From: Trebouxia sp. TZW2008
Lineage: Eukaryota; Chlorophyta; Trebouxiophyceae; Trebouxiales; Trebouxiaceae
Reading direction: 5' to 3'
DNA length: 64,000 nucleotides
NCBI GenBank assembly: GCA_002118135.1
Contig: BDIU01000063.1
Location: 620,439-684,438 of the forward strand
Shown here: piece after piece, positions 60,401 through 64,000 of the stretch
Numbering within the stretch: the stretch's first letter is position 1
How the letters are laid out: each line of letters starts with the position of its first letter
Notes under the pieces: model-generated
Databases searched by the model: none
What the model was told of the DNA's origin: nothing
Seen by the model: the letters and a program-made list of their open reading frames with translations, nothing else
Translations under genes and position numbers: made by a program

Positions 60401-63390
60401 ACCACGTAGCTGAACAAGGCTTTTGCCTACCTGGTGGACCGCAAGTGAAGCTACTGTTGCCTGTGGTCATCAATGACTGTTGACATCTCTGATCAGCACT
60501 ACAGGTGGCACATAGCAGCAGCACAAGCAGTATGCCTACCTGGTGGGGCGCAAGTGGGGCGGCTGCTGGGTGTTGTCATCAATGACAGCACCATTCACAT
60601 CCCTGGTCAGGCGGTCATAGTCTGACTCCAGGAACTGGTCATATCTGGCAAACTTGACCAGGTCTGGGGCGCCTATGCTGTACATGTGCCACTGCCCAGC
60701 CACATCGCTGACCACCAGGCTGTTGCCGTCAGGAGACCAGTGACCGTCCACTAGCTGGATGTGGTCTGTCCAGCTGCCGTGCGCGTCGGGCCTTGTTTGC
60801 TGGGTGGAAAAGCTGCAGACACAGCAATGGTTCTGATGACATGATGCAGACAAGAGGAACATGGTGCTGTTAGGGTGGGGAATCAACTTTCATGCAATTC
60901 AGCTGCCATGTGCGTCAGGCCTTGTTTGCTGGGTGGAAAAGCTGCAGACACAGCAATGGTGATGATGACATGATGCAAACAAGAGGAAGATAGTGCTGTG
61001 AGGGTGGGGAACCAACTTTCATGCAATTCAGCTGCCATATGCGTCAGGCCTTGTTTGCTGTGTGGAAAAGCTGCAGGCAGGAGTGGTGTTTGTTCTTTTC
61101 ATGTTTATGTTTAGGATGCAGCAGATGGGCTGACAAGAAGCACTGTCAGAAGAGGGGGGATGAATGGCAGGGAAACTGCAGCGTAGCCAAGGCGCAAGTG
61201 TTTTGGGTCTAGATGTGGTTCAGGTATGCCTAAGCAGGTGACAGGTGGGTGCGTGCACAGAAGCATGAAATGACTAGACATACTAGTATCCGCAATGTCT
61301 CCCATGCTCAAGCTGCATAATGATAGCCATTGCTGCAGGGCCATGGCAGCAGTGTTCACGATGACAGATACAGATCTCAACATTGGTGACAGCCACCAGC
61401 ACGCATACAACATGATGACATCAGCACGCACCTGGCCAGATTTCCACCAGTGTACAGGTTCCAGAGGCGCGTGGTGCCATCATAATAGGCAAACACGGCA
61501 AGGCAGTGGTTGATGAGTTGGTACTCCAGTCAGCCTTTGTCAGGCAAAGCAGCATGGGAGAGCTGACAGCCGACAGCAAACATACAGCCTGGCAACAGCA
61601 GAACATACCTGGCAAGGTTCTCCCCAGTGTACAGGTTCCAGAGGCGCGTGGTACCATCATAGGAGGCTGACATGGCAAGGCGGGGGTCACTTGGATGGCA
61701 CTCTAGGATATGCACCTGGGCCTGGTGACCCACCAGCCGCTGCACCTCCGCCCCAGTGTGACTGTCCCACACCCTCAGCGTGTTGTCACTCACTGATGAG
61801 ATCACCTGTACAGCAGCAATATATCTAAGTATGAATGTAAGGATGCACCTGAGCCTGGTGCCCCACGAGCCGCTGCACCTCCGCCCCAGTGTGACTGTCC
61901 CACGCCCTCAGCGTTTTGTCACTCACAAATGAGATCACCTCTACCGCAGCAACATGTCTAAGTGTGAATGTAAGGATGCACCTGGGCCTGGTGCCCCACC
62001 AGCCGCTGCACCTCCGCCCCAGTGTGACCGTCCCACACCCTCAGTGTGCTGTCACGCACTGATGAGATCACCTGCACAGCATGAGATCAGCATGAATACA
62101 GTATATCATCACCTGTACAGTTACACTGTGTGTGAACACATTGCCTGATTGGCGTGCATGCTTCAAGCTGACTGCGCTCTAGCAAAGACAATTGACACAA
62201 TCTACACATCACAATCAAAAACTTACAATCTATGTTCCACTAACTTCAGTTTGCGTCAGATCCCACAGCGATGAAAGTGAAACCAGAATTACCTCACAGC
62301 ACTGTGTAAGGAGCATGACAAATGCATTCTCGACCATCCTGCTGGCAACTGTTGTACATTAAAATCTCTTTGTAAGGACATTTGACGTAAGGGCAATCTT
62401 GATGTCAGGACAACGCCATTGGTGATTGATCACTGCATTTTGACTGCAGTGGTGTCTCTGAGTAAGGACAATTAGAGGTAAGGACAAACTTCTTGGTAAT
62501 CAAAACACTCGTTACAAAGAGAGTTTTACTGCAGCAAGGTACATTAAGACAGCCAAATGCAGGTACACACCAGCAGGTCATCATAACTCCAGGCCAACTG
62601 GTTGACAGCGGCCACAGGCGGGGCTCTGCGTTTCTGCCTGGCTTTGCGCACCACGGCATCATCCAGCTCGCACTTCAGCACGTGCTTGTTCTCCCAAGAG
62701 TGCAGCACCTTGCCGCGCCGCCGCACCCGCTGCCAGGTCTGCAACACCAGCAGCAATAAAGACACGACATAGAGGAGGTGACTGCAAACCTTTGCATGTG
62801 ATGCTGCATCACAGTGTGATGGTTGATGTTGCCCAGCAGCAGTGCGCGTTTCAGACCAGTAGCAATTCAGCGTTGATGCATACAAACAACTGGAGGCGCC
62901 AAAGCAGATATTGCTTCTACAAAGCTCTGCAACAATTGACAGTCTAGATGTATTGAGAGCTTCCTGCTTCACAGCTCATGAGTCATGAATCTGCGTGCTG
63001 AGCTTTGATAGCATACACAATGCTTGGCAGACAGCCTGCACTCACCCGCATAGTTCCATCCTTTGACCCAGTAGCAATGGACTGGCCATCATGACTGAAC
63101 TGCAGCAGCAGCACATCATTCACATGGCCTCCAAGGCGACAAGTCTCCTGAGGCTCTGGCCAGTCAACCGCCTCCAGGTCAGCTGCTGCAGCAGGTGCCA
63201 TGTTCCTGGCTGCATCTTCCTCCGAAACCACATTGTAGAAGCCCTGCTTGGCTGCCCCCTTGCCCTTGTCTGCTGCTGCGGCAATGTCCCAGTGCCATGC
63301 GTACAGATGGCAGTCGTTGGAGCCGGCTACAATGTGGCTGCCGTCAGGGCTGAAGCCGCAAACCAGCAAGCCTGGTGTTGGAGTCAGCGC
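48404..63390 (-). CDS. BRWD: BRWD/PHIP-type WD40-bromodomain protein (5' end outside window)
   Basis: Chromatin reader related to animal BRWD1-3/PHIP. Sixteen exons chain in frame to 1629 residues: 63390-63046, 62738-62571, 61805-61609, 60812-60540, 59921-59735, 58493-58209, 57690-57524, 57051-56934, 56601-56428, 55979-55854, 55263-54850, 53094-52909, 52264-52021, 51414-51235, 50546-50143 and 49825-48404 (stop). WD40 blades come first (TGSKDGTMRV, DNTLRVWDSHTGAE, MSASYDGTTRLWNLYTGE, LVVSDVAGQWHMYS), then the BRWD-specific NTQQPPHLRPTR. Acidic and basic spacers are followed by the Tudor/chromo-like VYVPQLGDEVVYLQVGHQ region. A single bromodomain has LPMSLSLVKDRLEQGYYR and NATDFNGED with the expected acetyl-lysine Asn. 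The Arg/Ser-rich tail has repeated QRPQRRS motifs. The bromodomain exon ends at a GC donor. Animal members have two bromodomains. The first exon lies right of the window. Confidence 0.88.
51490..51790 (-). repeat. Three upstream copies of the bromodomain exon 5' edge
   Basis: The acceptor and first 25 or so codons of the exon starting at 51414 (GALMYYNTMVALPMSLSLV) recur upstream on the transcript with acceptors near 51553, 51669 and 51783. Encoded remnants are AEMCYNTMSLLHM, AQMYYNVMVALPM and GALMCDTAMVVLPMSLLLV. Only the 51414 copy continues through the rest of the bromodomain. Confidence 0.85.
52345..52467 (-). repeat. Upstream copy of the BRWD SPWELFDEG exon
   Basis: A 120-bp copy of the exon starting at 52264 (SAQGEASGQGFDEPTRQSPW and on) lies about 200 bp upstream on the transcript, with a good acceptor. 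It reads SAQGKASAEGFDEPTQQSPW, diverges after GLDAQQAIG and reaches a stop. Confidence 0.85.
52640..53575 (-). repeat. Copies on both sides of the BRWD exon 53094-52909
   Basis: Upstream copies of the 5' edge (DDDDEAAATCQVWHGMVTES) occur at about 53190-53270, 53325-53400 and 53495-53568. Downstream copies of the 3' edge (LMVGWHTPDQ with donor) occur at about 52780-52830 and 52640-52700. All upstream copies have an AG acceptor at the homologous position. Confidence 0.85.
53514..53651. repeat. Inverted copy of a BRWD exon edge forming a large hairpin
   Basis: The direct copy at 53514-53578 is followed, after an 8-base loop, by its reverse complement at 53587-53651 with few mismatches. The innermost 14 bp (CCTGCAACGCAGAG against CTCTGCGTTGCAGG) are perfect. 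The inverted half encodes DGDDEAAATCQLLHGIMTKS on the plus strand, with an acceptor in front of it, and so is the same exon edge flipped. Confidence 0.85.
54220..54790 (-). repeat. Four downstream copies of the BRWD exon 3' edge (CGHAEFVIPCHRFLASVQ)
   Basis: The 3' end of the exon ending at 54850 recurs at about 54700-54790, 54575-54660, 54410-54460 and 54220-54310. Coding remnants include CGRAEFVIPCHRFLASVQ and CSHAKFVIPSHHFLPSVRQM. The last copy ends NGDRFQ with a GTAGAG donor and could itself serve as a 5' splice site. Confidence 0.85.
55436..55500. repeat. GAGT/GAGC microsatellite
   Basis: About ten GAGT units are followed by GAGA and GAGC units in a BRWD intron. It is an uninterrupted tetranucleotide tract. 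Confidence 0.9.
58500..59042 (-). repeat. Three upstream copies of the BRWD acidic exon 5' edge
   Basis: The exon starting at 58493 (EAEGSDEDIDRAIQRAMHRA) has copies whose acceptor regions lie near 58683, 58855 and 59041. They read SDKDTDRATQRAMHGAITA and similar before drifting out of frame. Spacing is about 170-190 bp. Confidence 0.8.
59215..59320 (-). repeat. Intronic repeat with GTAAGGACA motifs, copy 1
   Basis: Read on the minus strand, this shares TGTAAGGACATT, a second GTAAGGACAA, and an AATCACT to TCTGACTGCAGTGG block with 62355-62470 in the opposite orientation. Both lie in BRWD introns. Similarity is moderate. Confidence 0.5.
59615..59695 (-). repeat. Dispersed intronic element, copy C
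   Basis: This lies in a BRWD intron. On the minus strand it reads GAGGCTCAGCAGGCCCAGCT, then TACTGGAGCGGTCAACTGTC and TCCAACCA. It matches copies A and B over about 70 bp in introns of unrelated genes. Confidence 0.7.
60150..61480 (-). repeat. Exon-edge copies around BRWD exons 61805-61609, 60812-60540 and 59921-59735
   Basis: A tail copy of the 61609 donor edge (YYDGTTRLWNLYTGGNLAR) lies at 61435-61480. Head copies of exon 60812 (CTTGTTTGCTGGGTGGAAAA core) start at 60921 and 61050, exactly 129 bp apart from each other and from the true site at 60792. Tail copies of the same exon lie at about 60228-60400 and 60425-60520. A head copy of exon 59921 lies at about 60150-60178. Confidence 0.85.
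61840..62075 (-). repeat. Two upstream copies of a WD40 exon head, 133-bp period
   Basis: The head of exon 61805 (VISSVSDNTLRVWDSHTGAE and on, with its acceptor) is copied twice upstream. The matching base GAGATCAC starts at 61798, 61931 and 62064, an exact 133-bp period. Copies read VISFVSDKTLRAWDSHTGAE and VISSVRDSTLRVWDGHTGAE, then diverge after GHQAQVH. Confidence 0.9.
62355..62470 (+). repeat. Intronic repeat with GTAAGGACA motifs, copy 2
   Basis: Counterpart of 59215-59320 in reverse orientation. It starts TTTGTAAGGACATT and ends near TTTTGACTGCAGTGGTGTCTC. Confidence 0.5.
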
Positions 63391-64000
63391 CTGCATCCAC
63401 ACATGAGCTAAGCAACAGAATGGCATGGGCTCCCACTTGAGTCATGGGCTCAGCATGGGCTAAAGCCGCAAACTAGCAAGCCTGGTGTTGGAGTGGGGCT
63501 CTGCATTCACACACAGGGTTTAGCCTCCAATCATGGCATAAGGCCCCATTTGACTTATGGGCTAGCATGCGCTCAGGCTTTCATGGCTGGTGTTGGATTG
63601 AGGTTCTGCACCCACACAGGGGCTAAGGCTAATGCACACATGGGCAAAGGCTTCGATCAAGACATGGGCTCAATCTCTCAAGATGTCATCACATTTGTAA
63701 CGTAAGGATGCAAGCATGATGAAGCCATGCAACATTGAGAGTATGCAGACAACAGCCTTCTGCATCATCATGACCACCTGCTTCTCATGCAATGCTTTGT
63801 TGCACAGCTACTGAGCAGTGTTCTGCCAGCCATTGCTACTGGTCAATTGCATGCACAAAGTGAACATGTGTCTGCTGTCGGCATGCCAGGACAATTGCGC
63901 AATCATAGCTGAAATTGTGGTGGATATCTGTGATTAGTTTGGATGCAGTCAATGCAGCCCACAACTTGCAAAACTGTTTGAGACTGCAGCTTGTACGCTG
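63391..64000. other. BRWD intron sequence with head copies of the 63390 exon
   Basis: Two copies of the exon 63390 head (plus-strand core AGCAAGCCTGGTGTTGGAGT) lie at about 63462-63511 and 63575-63616, spaced about 110 bp. The rest to the window end shows no exon I can support; earlier BRWD exons must lie beyond 64000. Confidence 0.65.

Overview
This is a nuclear window from a green alga, most likely a trebouxiophyte (Coccomyxa/Chlorella-like). The gene set supports this: plastid-type phosphoserine aminotransferase and aspartate carbamoyltransferase with transit-peptide-like N-termini, fused DHFR-thymidylate synthase, a UDP-arabinopyranose mutase (RGP), an expansin-like protein and a cyanobacterial-type plastid membrane protein. 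The genes are rich in short introns with GT-AG or, unusually often, GC-AG ends. All gene models below were built by hand from homology, splice signals and phase arithmetic, so internal exon edges are predictions.

Layout, left to right: (1) 3' part of phosphoserine aminotransferase (+, to 2270). (2) A membrane-anchored expansin-like protein (+, 3441-9939). (3) BUD32/PRPK kinase (-, 10966-12527), divergent from (4) the SWI/SNF subunit SWP73/BAF60 (+, 13042-18509). (5) RGP (-, 19359-21624). (6) A repeat- and ankyrin-containing protein (-, 22362-25110). (7) Cyclophilin H (-, 26299-27588), divergent from (8) aspartate carbamoyltransferase (+, 27944-30468). (9) A small single-pass membrane protein (+, 31276-32193). 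(10) DHFR-TS (-, 32542-35485), divergent from (11) a DUF2301-like membrane protein (+, 35646-37760). (12) An unrecognised coiled-coil protein (-, 38815 to about 47160). (13) The in-window part of a very long BRWD/PHIP-type WD40-bromodomain gene (-, 48404-63390 and beyond). Pyrimidine and folate metabolism (8, 10), chromatin (4, 13), RNA processing and tRNA modification (7, 3) and the cell wall (2, 5) are represented, but there is no operon-like logic.

The most striking feature is not a gene. In many genes the edge of an exon, with its splice site, has been copied in tandem into the adjoining intron. Copies of exon 5' ends lie upstream of the true exon and copies of 3' ends lie downstream, so each splice junction seeds an array pointing into the intron. 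SWP73 and BRWD carry dozens of such pseudo-exons. Some arrays have fixed periods (133 and 129 bp), one copy is inverted to form a large hairpin, and one copy is still in frame with its source exon. PSAT, RGP, ATCase and the coiled-coil gene show smaller examples. Six to seven introns need GC donors, and one GC donor edge is itself amplified about eight times. I also see a dispersed element of about 80-90 bp in introns of three unrelated genes.
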